This document shows positions 16,749 to 30,900 of a stretch of DNA of 64,000 bases, piece after piece; position 1 is the stretch's first letter, and each line of letters begins with the position of its first letter. The notes under the pieces were generated by a model. It was not told where the DNA came from, made no database searches, and worked only from the letters and a program-made list of their open reading frames with translations. This DNA is from Glandiceps talaboti (taxonomy: Eukaryota > Hemichordata > Enteropneusta > Spengelidae), in assembly GCF_964340395.1 (NCBI RefSeq), contig NC_135557.1:3689716-3753715 (forward strand), given 5' to 3'. Both the position numbers and the translations under genes were made by a program.

Positions 16749-17460
16749 CATCTCATCTCACTCAACTCACATGCTACATACATATCATATTGCCAACGCG
16801 TTTAGACTCAACTCACATACTGTACCATAGTGTCAATGCATTTAGACTCGACTCACATATGCTGTACCATAGTGTCAATGCATTTAACCTCGACTCACAT
16901 ACTGTACCATAGTGCCAATGCATTTAACCTCAACTCACATACTGTACCATAGTACCAATGCATTTAACCTCGACTCACATGCTGTACCATAGTGCCAATG
17001 CATTTAACCTCGACTCACATACTGTACCATAGTACCAATGCATTTAACTTATACTCACATACTGTACCATAGTGCCAATGCATTTAACCTCAACTCACAT
17101 GCTGTACCATAGTACCAATGCATTTAACCTCGACTCACGTGCTGTACCATAGTGTCAATGCATTTAACCTCGACTCACATACTGTACCATAGTGCCAATG
17201 TCTTTAACCTCGACTCACATGCTGTACCAGTGTCAATGCATTTAACCTTGACTCACATACTGTACCATAGTGCCAATGCATTTAACCTCGACTCACATAC
17301 TGTACCATAGTGCCAATGCCTTTAAACCTCGACTCACATGCTGTACCATAGTACCAATGCATTTAGCCTTGACTCACATACTGTACCATAGTGTCAATGC
17401 ATTTAACCTCAACTCACATACTGTACCATAGTGCCAATGCCTTTAACCTCCACTGACATA
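16749..17460. repeat. 40-bp minisatellite, about 17 copies
   Basis: Units contain ACTCACATACTGTACCATAG and CCAATGCATTTAACCT. The spacing is exactly 40 bp over most of the array (16921, 16961, 17001 and onward). It lies in intron 1 of the zinc-cluster/coiled-coil gene. Confidence 0.95.
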
Positions 17461-17462
17461 CT

Positions 17463-17910
17463 GTCAGGAAATTATCATCCAGTCTCTAGCTCTGTACCAC
17501 ACACATGGGGATTGGTACATGGTGGTGTCAGGAAATTATCACTCAGTCTCTAGCTCTGTACCACACACATGGGGATTGGTACATGGTGGTGTCAGGAAAT
17601 TATCACCCAGTCTCTAGCTCTGTACCACACACATGGGGATTGGTACATGGTGGTGTTAGGAAATTATCACCCAGTCTCTAGCTCTGTACCACACACATGG
17701 GGATTGGTACATGGTGGTGTCAGGAAATTATCACCAAGTCTCTAGCTCTGTACCACACACATGGGGATTGGTACATGGTGGTGTTAGGAAATTATCACCC
17801 AGTGTCTAACTCTGTACCACACACATGGGGATTGGTACCTGGTGGTGTTAGGAAATTATCACCCAGTCTCTAGCTCTGTACCACACACATGGGGATGGTA
17901 CATGCTGGTG
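17463..17910. repeat. 63-bp minisatellite, 7 copies
   Basis: This follows the 40-bp array directly. Units start GTCAGGAAATTATCACCCAG and contain TCTGTACCACACACATGGGG, with a 63-bp period. Confidence 0.95.
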
Positions 17911-18290
17911 ACTAGTTGCTTACATTAGTTTACCTTAGATGTATGCATAGTCTATCTGCTAGACCTCAGACATTCTTCCGATAGAATACAACACACGACC
18001 GAACATCGCTATCAAGGATGGAACATCCAAGTTCGGGCAAGCCCTCACTGCGAACTTTGTTCGCTTATGGTATCGAAAGAAAGCCCGAACGTCTAGCAGC
18101 AAGACTAATGTATACAGTGCTAACAGACATGACTACACATAGTTGCTTACATTAGTTTACCTTGGAGGTACACATTGTGATGACCCTAAAGTTACAGACT
18201 AAATGTAGTTCACACTATGTATATGTTTTGTAATTATATATGGTTAGTTGCTTACATTAGTTCACCTTAGAAATTAGATGTATACATGTA
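17911..18290. repeat. Scattered copies of a 25-bp motif
   Basis: TAGTTGCTTACATTAGTTTA, or close variants, occurs at about 17913, 18139 and 18244. Between the first two lies a more GC-rich patch (17995-18100) with inverted AGTTCGGGC and GCCCGAAC. The nature of this region is unknown. Confidence 0.5.
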
Positions 18291-18758
18291 CAGTATATTA
18301 TGATGTTTATCTGTACTTGTGTAAATTAGTCTGAAAGTGTCAGTTCTTGGGCTGTAGTGTATACTCACTATAGTGGTATGAGGCTTACATAACCATTCTC
18401 TACCCAAAGCCTAATTTGCATAAACAGAAACACCAACCTGATCTTTCAGACTACATGTATACATTTACATGGTTAAACCATAGAGGGTATATGGTTAAAC
18501 TAATACATCATTTGAGATCTGTGTGAATGATAGGGACAGCATGTGGGCCCAGCTGTAACTTATATGTCTGCTATGTCAGGAATTTGTATAAATTTAAAAC
18601 TTGGTAGTATATATATATACAATGGTAATGAGTCACAGGGGGCTGTTTACTAAGTTAAAAATAGTAGATGGAATATAAAGTTGGACAGTTTAATATTTGG
18701 TTTGATTTAGTCAGTTACTTGTAGAGTATTGGTTATGTCATATATCCATCCATTTCAG

Positions 18759-18816
18759 GACGTTCATATTTTAGTTCCGGGACTAAACTAAAGAACTGTC
18801 TTACTGTTACTCTGTG
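18759..18816 (+). other. Candidate noncoding exon 2 of the zinc-cluster/coiled-coil gene
   Basis: Acceptor CATTTCAG precedes 18759 and donor CTGTG|GTAAGT follows 18816, bounding 58 bases with no ATG. Both splice sites are strong and fit between exon 1 and coding exon 3. Use of the exon is inferred. Confidence 0.45.
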
Positions 18817-19371
18817 GTAAGTGTTGAAAAACAGTTCTTATATTATAATTAACTGAGTATTATTAGACCAGCACCGGTCACTTGGGAGATTTTGTTTTGT
18901 TGTCTCATACTTTAAACTTTTAACATTTCTCCAGAGAAGAAGTTAGATCTCAGTCCATTCCTGGTATTTGGATAAATCTTTAATTTGCCAAGATTTTCAA
19001 CCCTTTGTAAGAGGGAGGATTAAAAGAAGTAATTTTCAGAGAATTTTACAATGAAAAAGTAGTGATAAGTGCTCCAACAAAGCTCTGTCTATGATGAGGT
19101 CATTTTGTAAAACCCATTACAACTGCATGAACTGCTGACTAGTATTTCTTTGTCTAGGCTTGTGACCTTTGACATGTACCATATGGTAATATTGGCTTTG
19201 TCAGCAGTGCAGCTGTTGGAAAACATGGCCTGACACACAGTGATGTCTTTGATAAGATGTGTCTCCTGTATTGAGTTCATGAATCTAGTAGTCAATGTAA
19301 CCTACAGTAGGATTGATAATTAAAGTGCATCGTATCTTAGTCTATCTAGTTACTATACATGTAGTTGTTCT

Positions 19372-19650
19372 CTATCTCTTTCTAACGTCTAGTCAAATGG
19401 ACAAATTCTACTGAAAATCTACCTAAATCTCCTGCTGGGGAAAGGGTGAATAGTGCATGTCAGTAGAAATCGATCACACACTGGCAAGTAGTTGTAATTG
19501 GTTACTTCATTCAGTTTACAACAAACTCAACCTGTAGTTTGAAAGTAAGTGATGTAAGGACACGATAACATAACCACCTTTATACTACATGTATAGCAAC
19601 ACTCCAATAGCATAAGCTATCACTGTTTGTTGGTGGTAAGAATGGAACAG
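19372..19650. repeat. Dispersed repeat family B, copy 2
   Basis: This is a same-orientation, clearly homologous copy of 1836-2100, with many substitutions and small indels. It lies in an intron of the zinc-cluster/coiled-coil gene. Confidence 0.6.
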
Positions 19651-21209
19651 TAAATTGGAAACGAATGCAATGTTTCAATTCATCTACTATGAACTTTAGG
19701 AACGCAATTATTCAGTGCTAATGCTCTCTCGGAAACTATTGGAATAAAACAGAGAACAGGACTGGTTATATAACTTATAATGTGAAGTAAAAGAAGATAT
19801 CTACAATGTAGATCAGAAGAGACCCATTATACATGTAGCTAGCCTCGAAACTAATATAAATGTGACATGACTCACTTACAGCTCATTTATGAAAGACACC
19901 GTACACATGGTTAACATCACAATTCTACCTCCTACAAGTGCAAGAGGTATTGAAAGACTTCTAGCAATTCCTAAGCATCCTGTAGAAGAATTTGACATTT
20001 TCAAATGGCAAAATTTAAAAAGTGTCATCATTAATATTTTAGATGCTAGATGTTGTACCCTTGTGAAAAGATTCCCACATCTCCTTTGTTTCCTACACCC
20101 CCTTTGTTTCCCACCTCCCCTTCCTTTTTTTCCTCCAACCAATGCATGCACACGTTCAACATTGTAACTAGACCTAACACCAAATTTTGATGCAAAAAAA
20201 CAAACAAAATAAGATGTATATTTGAGTCCTCCTCTCTTATCAAGCGACAGATGTAGGAAGACTTTCCAACATTCCTGAGTGCCCACTTATTTTATGAACT
20301 TGGCATTTTGAAATGATCACTTTGAAATTTCAAACAGTTACTATATTATTCTTCTCTGTATACTTTATTTCAAGCTGCAGATTTAAAAGTCACATTCCCA
20401 ATTCGACCACGTTCCCAATTTGATTAATTTTTATTTATGAAGTACTGATTTACTATGTTAGGACCCCGTACAGTGGAATCTTTTTCATTCTATATAAGTA
20501 TTTTACTGGATTTTTGTGACTCAGTGGTGTAGGTTTTGTTTTATTTTGTTTTTGTGTGTATTGCATGTTTTCTGCTCTTTTCCATAATAAAGTTAACATT
20601 ATATGAAAAAGAAAAAACTAACTGGCAATACTTAGATTGTAATGTTTTACCTTAGATGACGACACTTTCTGCTGCCTCTTATCACCTCCAGCCAGTGTCT
20701 GTGAATGAACCCAAGGCCAAATTAAGAAGGAAAAAATGAGCACAGGATGTGGAGTATACTCAGATTAAAAGGGGAATATAACCCATGACTCCTAAGTCCT
20801 TATTCCTTTCAGTGTAAAACATCACTCATCTCATGAATAAATTGTTTGACCATGAATAATTCTATTTTTACTGATTCCCATGAGGCCCACAGTAAAGAGA
20901 CTCTATAAAGGCAAGATCAACGTGGGTACATGTAATTGTAAAATCATGAAATGACTCTCTAGAACCCATAGTTTATGACAGTGTCTCTGTTTCCTGGGGT
21001 GATGTTCATGCAATAATTTGAAAGTAACACAAAACTCTTTCTTTTTTGTTTACAGACGTTTGAGAGAAGCTACACATCAACACAGTTTTCATGATTATTA
21101 CAGCAATAATATAATACTGTTATGGATCTTTAGTGACATTTAACCTTTGGAAGTTATAATCAGAAAGTTGAACATTTCGAATTACGGAGCAACAGTAACC
21201 GTGACAACA

Positions 21210-24200
21210 ATGGATGCAGACGAATCCTTTGTGTCCATCAACCTGGAGACTAATGAGTGTGAGATATGTGAGCAAGATACTGGGGAGACACTGACAACAT
21301 GTCAGTTTTGTTTGAATCAAGTCACAGAACAACGTGTTAAACAGGGTTTCAATCATGTCATACATATCGATACACTTGCACACAACACATGTTTTGACCA
21401 AAGCCATCAAATTCTACAAGAAATGGAACCAAATCCTGCATTGTTACAGAAACAAACTGTTGATTCAATATCTCCGGAACATATAAAAAATGTGATTAAT
21501 GGAAAAATTCAGTGGTTGATAAATTATGCCAAAAATGTGAGTACTGATGACGAGGAGGATGAGAAATTACAAATTACATGCAATAAATTACAGGTACACA
21601 GCACCCCTTGCTCTAGGAGTACCACCCCCTGTACAAGTCCTAAAACTTCGCCATGTGGTACTCCAAAATCAGAGAATCGCAGGAACAGCCATGATGTGTC
21701 TTGTAGTCGTGGACACAGCTCTGATGATGGTAGTCATGGTAACACATCAACTGTTGATGCTGAGGCCCTACAAAATAGTTACAGACGATATTTGTTTGGT
21801 GGTAAGACCATTCAAGAATGGAAAGATAATAAGGAAAATAAACAAGGCAACATTAAACTCAGTAAAAGCGTTGGGGATCTTCAATTGACAAAAAAACAAA
21901 GAAGTGCCTTACAGACCGGAAATGGTTGCCATGGTAATAGACAGTTGTCACTAGATGGACTGAATCCCAAACATATGAAGGATAATAAGGATGTTGAGAA
22001 ACACTGGAATAACTCAGATGATGTGAGAATGAATATTGATGAATGTAAAGGTGAAGTGACGATACTAGATACTGAAGATAGTTGTCAAGACAACACTAAA
22101 TGTCATGATGGTAGTTGTCAAGACAACACTAAACGTCAAGATGGTAGTTGTCAAGACAACACTAAATGTCATGATGGTAGTTGTCAAGACAACACTAAAC
22201 GTCATGATGGTAGTTGTCAAGACAACACTAAACATCATGATGGTAGTTGTCAAGACAACACTAAACGTTGTGATGGTAGTTGTCAAGACAACACTAAACA
22301 TCATGATGGTCAAGATCAAGTACTTGAGATGAAAGATGTATATAGACCTCATCAGGGATTTACAGCAAATCATTGTAAGTCTATTGTTATTTTACTCACT
22401 GTACAAATGTACTTACTTATACCTCCTTAGTCTGTCCTAAAATCATTTACATAGATAGATGAAGTAGTTTACTCAGTACATTAGACCACCTTGTACAAAT
22501 TACAATATGGAAATAAAAATACAGAAACTATTATATAAATTGGAAGAGAATGTTTTTTAAGCAAATCAAATATCACAGAAGCCAAACTAAATGTTTCAGA
22601 TGATCTTCTCCCTTTTTGAAAACTATATGCAACAAATTTGGCTAGAATCTGAGAGTGACTTATGTTGTTACAAATTTGGCTAGAATCTGGGTTATGTTGT
22701 TACAAATTTGGCTAGAATCTGGGTTATGTTGTTACAAATTTGGCCAGAATCTGGGTTATGTTGTTACAAATTTGGCTAGAATCTGGGTTATGTTGTTACA
22801 AATTTGGCTAGAATCTGGGGTATGTTGTTACAAATTTGGCTAGAATCTGGGTTATGTTGTTACAAATTTGGCTAGAATCTGGGTTATGTTGTTACAAATT
22901 TGGCTAGAATCTGGGTTATGTTACAAATTTGGCTAGAATCTGGGGTATGTTGTTACAAATTTGGCTAGAATCTGGGTTATGTTGTTCCATGACATTAAAT
23001 TTGAAAATTTTAAGGTGACAGGTAATGATACAGGACAAACTAGACAGAAATGAAATTCCTCTTCGACAAGATTAAGATCATGATGTTGATATATATGTTC
23101 GTTTCTTGGCAAATTAAAATTTTGTCCACTCTCAATACAGAGATTGTGGTCAGAGACACAAAATTTACTGAGTGCTGTCATAGGAAATTCAGTGTCAATA
23201 ACAGAAAGGTATTTCTTAAGCGATATATTGGTTTTGTAAAGTCAGTAGGTATCTAGTGTGGGGGAAGAATCTATGTCTGTATGACATTGTATCTAGACTA
23301 CCAAATTAGCAGTAGTCCAGGACACATAGACTACATACACATTGTATCTAGACTACCAAATTAGCAGTAGTCCAGGGTACATAGACTACCAAATTAGCAG
23401 TAGTCCAGGACACATAGACTACTAAACATTGTATCTAGACTATCAAAATTTATCAGGTGATTGTCTGGTAGAGGAATGGAAAGAATTCGTTTTGCTAAAT
23501 TTGAAAACCAGTCATAGAAGGTAAATTACAGTGCTATGTGTACACAGTGTAATACATACATGTAATTATAAACCTGGAAATTGTCAATAAACACTTATTT
23601 TCACTTATTTCACTGGAAAACAAAATTGTAAAAATAAGTTGTGACTAAAACATCGTCTTGTACTGGAACACAATGTACAATGTACAATATACCAGTCAGT
23701 TATTGAGTAAAATAACTAGCTGAAGACTGTAAAACCACAAATGTTTCTAGTAGCTTAAACATGGATGGTTTTACAGTAGCATGCTAGTAGAGTACATACT
23801 AATTACTATGTTAATTTTATTCTAATTATTATGTCTATTTCTATTGACAGTGGATAAATATTGCATTGATGAAATCCAACACATTGTCAATGAACTAGCT
23901 ACCAAGGTAGAAGGTGAGTTCAAGTTTTGAATGTATGGATATTTAGTACCAGTAGTTTTACTTTTTACAAAATGATAACAATTTCTTAGGCTCTTCATAC
24001 ATTCATTCATTTCCTTCCTAACTATTATGAATCTGACTACGGAAGTTTGTATATCAGCAGGTTTCCTAAATATTAATATTACTTCTATATCTGTACATCC
24101 GTCAGTGACACAAGTATTTCCTTGTTTCCCACTATACATGTTGATTTTTTGTCAGTTTTCTCAGAGATATTAATAAATTATGTGCTGGTAGATGTCATCC

Positions 24201-27200
24201 TGTGATTCCTAGAAACAGGATTATTTATGCAACCAATGAACAACCTTGTTGCCTAATACTCTGGAATCACATATTGTAATAGTTGCAAACTCAAAGCATA
24301 AATATTTTGGCTAAGTCATTTGGTTTTTGTCAGCTGTCCTTGTCTATGGGTTAATGACATAAACTTGGTCATGTGACCTCAGGAGGACATTGGTATTACT
24401 ACACACACTGCAATGCATGGCAGTCACTTGCCAGGGATGACGGGTTAGAAGTACCAGTATTATACATAAATATGATAATGTATGTCAAAGTTCTTAAAAT
24501 CCATGGCTTCATCAATTCCAGGTTCTGACACTACACGTACAAGTCAAGTCATACGTATTAAAAGATAATCATTCTGTTGTTGTGCACTAAATGTTTCTTT
24601 AATCAGAAACTAGACAACTCTTTTCAACTGACATGATGAAACTTTAAACTGTTTATCCACATATATATGATAGTAACAGGAAATAACAATCTGATTCAAA
24701 TCTTAAGTTGAGATATGACTGGATTGTTTGATTTACTTTTAGTACATGTACCTTTGTATAAATTGGTGTTTTTATTCAATTTGTAGTTCTTCTAGGAAGG
24801 GGACAAAAATAAATATTATTTACCCAGTAACTGTTTTACAATCACCCGACACTCACAATATTATTTCCACAAAAGAACAGTTATGTTTTTAGAAAAAAGT
24901 ACTTAATTCAAATAAAAAATGAAATAAGTTGATGTAATAATTAATATGTATTTTGCCTGGGAAAAAGCTGTGTAGCATCTAAATGTTGTTGCTTTAGTAA
25001 TAAAACTAAAAAACAACAAGATTTCATGTAGCGTGACTGTACATGTACCTTGAATATAAACAAGTTGTAGAATGTGATTTCTGAAAGTAAACATATATAT
25101 GATTTCAGTTCTTACTCATTTATTTCTCTCCATCGCTGTAGATATTTATGTTATTCCCCAATATTTTTCTTCGTTCAGCCACATAAAAATATGAGTAACC
25201 TAATGGGCCTGTGTCACTAGATGAATAGTGACAACTCTTTAAGGTCATGAGTATTTTCTGGCTGAATGAAGACAAATATTAGAGAAATCAGAATAACATA
25301 ATTATACCAGCGCCAGTAATATCAAAGAAAAATTTAGGAAAGTAATGGCAATATTTCGAACACAGTAGAACTAGTGACATAGACACGCTTTGTCATGAAA
25401 TAGACACATGTTGTGACATAGAATGACCAAAATATATATTCAACATTCTTTGTTCAACTTGGCTTGTGTATGGTAAATATTATTTTCATTTAACATTTAG
25501 CAATTCAATCATTCAATCAAATAGACTGCACTAATAAGTTACATATACCTAAAACTGTTTATGGTTGACTTTCCACCAACATAATAAACTCTGTAGTTAT
25601 GATTAGAGTTGTTATGGCACTGATATATAAAATGTGGAATAATATTTATTTTAACCCTTGTAGATAGTATATGGATCATAACAGTTAAGTAATAGCAATT
25701 GAAAGTAAACAAAAGACAGCAGAGTAACTTTGTTACAACAAATGGTATATAGAGATGTATAGAAAAGATATTTATAAAGATTACAATAGATACTAAGATA
25801 GACATAGTTAGCAACACAGTAGCTATTAGATAGATACTAAGATAGACATAGTTAGCAACACAGTAGCTATTAGATAGATACTAAGATAGACATAGTTAGC
25901 AACACAGTAGCTACTTGATAGATACTAAGATAGACATAGTTAGCAACACAGTAGCTACTTGATAGATACTAAGATAGACATAGTTAGCAACACTGTAGCT
26001 ACTTGATAGATACTAAGATAGACATAGTTAGCAACACAGTAGCTACTTTATAGATACTAAGATAGACATAGTTAGCAACACTGTAGCTATTTGATAGATA
26101 CTAAGATAGACATAGTTAGCAACACTGTAGCTATTTGATAGATACTAAGATAGACATAGTTAGCAACACTGTAGCTACTTGATAGATACTAAGATAGACA
26201 TAGTTAGCAACACTGTAGCTACTTGATAGATACTAAGATAGACATAGTTAGCAACACAGTAGCTATTTGATAGATACTAAGATAGACATAGTTAGCAACA
26301 CAGTAGCTACTTGATAGATACTAAGATAGACATAGTTAGCAACACTGTAGCTATTTGATAGATACTAAGATAGACATAGTTAGCAACACTGTAGCTACTT
26401 GATAGATACTAAGATAGACATAGTTAGCAACACTGTAGCTACTTGATAGATACTAAGATAGACATAGTTAGCAACACAGTAGCTACTTGATAGATACTAA
26501 GATAGACATAGTTAGCAACACTGTAGCTATTTGATAGATACTAAGATAGACATAGTTAGCAACACTGTAGCTACTTGATAGATACTAAGATAGACATAGT
26601 TAGCAACACTGTAGCTACTTGATAGATACTAAGATAGACATAGTTAGCAACACTGTAGCTACTTGATAGATACTAAGATAGACATAGTTAGCAACACTGT
26701 AGCTACTTGATAGATACTAAGATAGACATAGTTAGCAACACAGTAGCTACTTTATAGATACTAAGATAGACATAGTTAGCAACACTGTAGCTATTTGATA
26801 GATACTAAGATAGACATAGTTAGCAACACTGTAGCTATTTGATAGATACTAAGATAGACATAGTTAGCAACACTGTAGCTACTTGATAGATACTAAGATA
26901 GACATAGTTAGCAACACAGTAGCTACTTTATAGATACTAAGATAGACATAGTTAGCAACACAGTAGCTATTTGATAGATACTAAGATAGACATAGTTAGC
27001 AACACAGTAGCTATTAGATAGATACTAAGATAGACATAGTTAGCAACACTGTAGCTATTTGATAGATACTAAGATAGACATAGTTAGCAACACTGTAGCT
27101 ATTTGATAGATACTAAGATAGACATAGTTAGCAACACAGTAGCTATTTGATAGATACTAAGATAGACATAGTTAGCAACACTGTAGCTATTTGATAGATA

Positions 27201-27884
27201 CTAAGATAGACATAGTTAGCAACACTGTAGCTACTTGATAGATACTAAGATAGACATAGTTAGCAACACAGTAGCTATTTGATAGATACTAAGATAGACA
27301 TAGTTAGCAACACAGTAGCTACTTGATAGATACTAAGATAGACATAGTTAGCAACACAGTAGCTACTTGATAGATACTAAGATAGACATAGTTAGCAACA
27401 CAGTAGCTATTTGATAGATACTAAGATAGACATAGTTAGCAACACTGTAGCTACTTGATAGATACTAAGATAGACATAGTTAGCAACACAGTAGCTACTT
27501 TATAGATACTAAGATAGACATAGTTAGCAACACAGTAGCTATTTGATAGATACTAAGATAGACATAGTTAGCAACACAGTAGCTATTAGATAGATACTAA
27601 GATAGACATAGTTAGCAACACTGTAGCTATTTGATAGATACTAAGATAGACATAGTTAGCAAAACAGTAGCTATTTGATAGATACTAAGATAGACATAGT
27701 TAGCAACACAGTAGCTATTTGATAGATACAAAGTACATATTTCATATAAAAAGACATCTTTAGAGAGGAAGACAATGTGAGATGAATGAATACACTTACA
27801 TGTTAAAAAAAGACAACACAGTAGCTATGTGTACAAAGAAATACATAGATGAATGTATAGAAAGAAAAACAATGTTGATATGAA

Positions 27885-27915
<31 letters not shown>

Positions 27916-30900
27916 GTAGAATTTAACACTAGATGTAGCCACCAACACAATAGTTACATGTTTTAAATTTCATTAGGAAAATGTATAAATAGCAGGACAA
28001 TGTGATATGAATAAATATACAAGTCATTTTTCTGACAAGGCCATATATAATAATAGCAAATGGTTTACCATGATATGAATTGATAAATATCATTTTATTT
28101 CTGACAAGGCCATATATGATAATAGCAAATAATGTACAAGGTCCCTGGTACAAATGTACATGTATGGTACAATGTTTTTAATTGCGACCTCTGACCTTTA
28201 CTAAATGAAGTCAACTTACGTGTATAATGTAATACTATACATTCAATGAGATAGCATAGAATTCAACTTTTGATCCAAACACAAAATTGTTTCCTGAAAT
28301 TTACAACTACACAGTTACAGTCTTTGTCAACAGATTGACCCACTATTCAGCACACATGACCTTACTGGTGTATTGAGATTAAACAAGGGGGGGGCATAGG
28401 TGCCTGCAAGTTTGCATCAAACTCCTTTTCTTTTCAATGATGGTTTGAATGCCCAGATGTATTTAAAGCAGCTTTCTTGACTTCACATTCAAAGTGTCTG
28501 GTTTCATTGTCTGGGATTAGTTATCAGTTTGTGTTCAGAATAAAAGTTTTAATATGATATTATGATTTACCAACACAGATGTATTTTCATTTGATAATGA
28601 GATTACATTGTAGAAGTCTAGTTATCAACACAATGACAAAAACATATAGGATATGTATAGATTTCTGTTATCAATATTTGTTGACATCAGAGTTGCTGAG
28701 TCAGCACTAAGTAAACTTTAAAGGCCAGGGTTTCAATCCTAGGTTCTCACATTAGTGTTACCTTATCAGTTAAAGGCCAGGGTTTCAATCCCAGGTTCTC
28801 ATATTAGTGTTATCTTATCAGTTAAAGGCCAGGGTTTCAATCCCAGGTTCTCATATTAGTGTTATCTTATCAGTTAAAGGCCAGGATTTCAATCCCAGGT
28901 TCTCATATTAGTGTTATCTTATCAGTTAAAGGCCAGGGTTTCAATCCCAGGTTCTCATATTAGTGTTATCTTATCAGTTAAAGGCCAGGATTTCAATCCC
29001 AGGTTCTCATATTAGTGTTATCTTATCAGTTAAAGGCCAGGATTTCAATCCCAGGTTCTCATATTAGTGTTATCTTATCAGTTAAAGGCCAGGGTTTCAT
29101 CCCAGGTTCTCACATTAGTGTTATCTTATCAGTTAAAGGCCAGGATTTCAATCCCAGGTTCTCATATTAGTGTTATCTTATCAGTTAAAGGCCAGGGTTT
29201 CAATCCCAGGTTCTCACATTAGTGTTATCTTATCAGTTAAAGGCCAGGATTTCAATCCCATGTTCTCATATTAGTGTTATCTTATCAGTTAAAGGCCAGG
29301 ATTTCAATCCCAGGTTCTCAAATTAGTGTTATATTATCAGTTAAAGGCCAGGGTTTCAATCCCAGGTTCTCACATTAGTGTTATCTTATCAGTTAAAGGC
29401 CAGGGTTTCAATCCCAGGTTCTCACATTAGTGTTATCTTATCAGTTAAAGGCCAGGGTTTCAATCCCAGGTTTCATATTAGTGTTATCTTATCAGTTAAA
29501 GGCCAGGGTTTCAATCCCAGGTTCTCACATTAATGTTATCTTATCAGTTAAAGGCCAGGGTTTCAATCCCAGGTTCTCACATTAGTGTTATCTTATCAGT
29601 TAAAGGCCATGATTTCAATCCCAGGTTCTCACATTAGTGTTATCTTATCAGTTAAAGGCCAGGGTTTCAATCCTAGGTTCTCACATTAGTGTTATCTTAT
29701 CAGTTAAAGGCCAGGATTTCAATCCCAGGTTCTCACATTAGTGTTATCTTATCAGTTAAAGGCCAGGGTTTCTATCCTAGGTTCTCAAATTAGTATTATC
29801 TTATCAGTTAAAGGCCAGGGTTTCAATCCCAGGTTCTCATATTAGTGTTATCTTATCAGTTAAAGGCCAGGGTTTCAATCCTAGGTTCTCATATTAGTGT
29901 TATCTTATCAGTTAAAGGCCAGGGTTTCAATCCCAGGTTCTCACATTAGTGTTATCTTATCAGTTAAAGGCCAGGGTTTCAATCTCAGGTTCTCACATTA
30001 GTGTTATCTTATCAGTTAAAGGCCAGGATTTCAATCCCAGGTTCTCACATTAGTGTTATCTTATCAGTTAAAGGCCAGGGTTTCAATCCTAGGTTCTCAC
30101 ATTAGTGTTATCTTATCAGTTAAAGGCCAGGGTTTCAATCCCAGGTTCTCACATTAGTGTTATTTTATCAGTTAAAGGCCAGGGTTTCAATCTCAGGTTC
30201 TCACATTAGTGTTATCTTATCAGTTAAAGGCCAGGATTTCAATCCCAGGTTCTCACATTAGTGTTATCTTATCAGTTAAAGGCCAGGGTTTCAATCTCAG
30301 GTTCTCACAACAGTTGTGGAGTTTTACTTTCAGTTGTCTTACAGAGGTATAGAGAAAGTTAGTCAGTTGTCTGACAGAGCTGTAGAGAAAGTTAGTCAGT
30401 TGTCTGACAGAGCTGTAGAGAAAGTTAGTCAGTTGTCTGACAGAGCTGTAGAGAAAGTTAGTCAGTTGTCTGACAGAGCTGTAGAGAAAGTTAGTCAGTT
30501 GTCTGACAGAGGTGTAGAGAAAGTTGGTCAGTTGTCTGACAGAGCTATAGAGAAAGTTAGTCAGTTGTCTGACAGAGTTGTAGAGAAAGTTAGTTGTCTG
30601 ACAGAGCTATAGAGAAAGTTAGTCAGTTGTCTGACAGAGCTGTAGAGAAAGTTAGTCAGTTGTCTGACAGAGCTATAGAGAAAGTTAGTCAGTTGGCTGA
30701 CAGCTGTAGAGAAAGTTAGTTGTCTGACAGAGCTATAGAGAAAGTTAGTCAGTTGTCTGACAGAGCTGTAGAGAAAGTTAGTTGTCTGACAGAGCTATAG
30801 AGAAAGTTAGTCAGTTGTCTGACAGAGCTGTAGAGAAAGTTAGTCAGTTGTCTGACAGCTGTAGAGAAAGTTAGTCAGTTGTCTGACAGAGCTATAGAGA

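Noticed and set aside
28722-30308. tRNA-like B-box (GGTTTCAATCC) in every 52-bp unit, suggesting tRNA or SINE copies
   Set aside because: There is no matching A box, acceptor stem or cloverleaf in the 52-bp unit, and the match to GGTTCGANTCC is imperfect.
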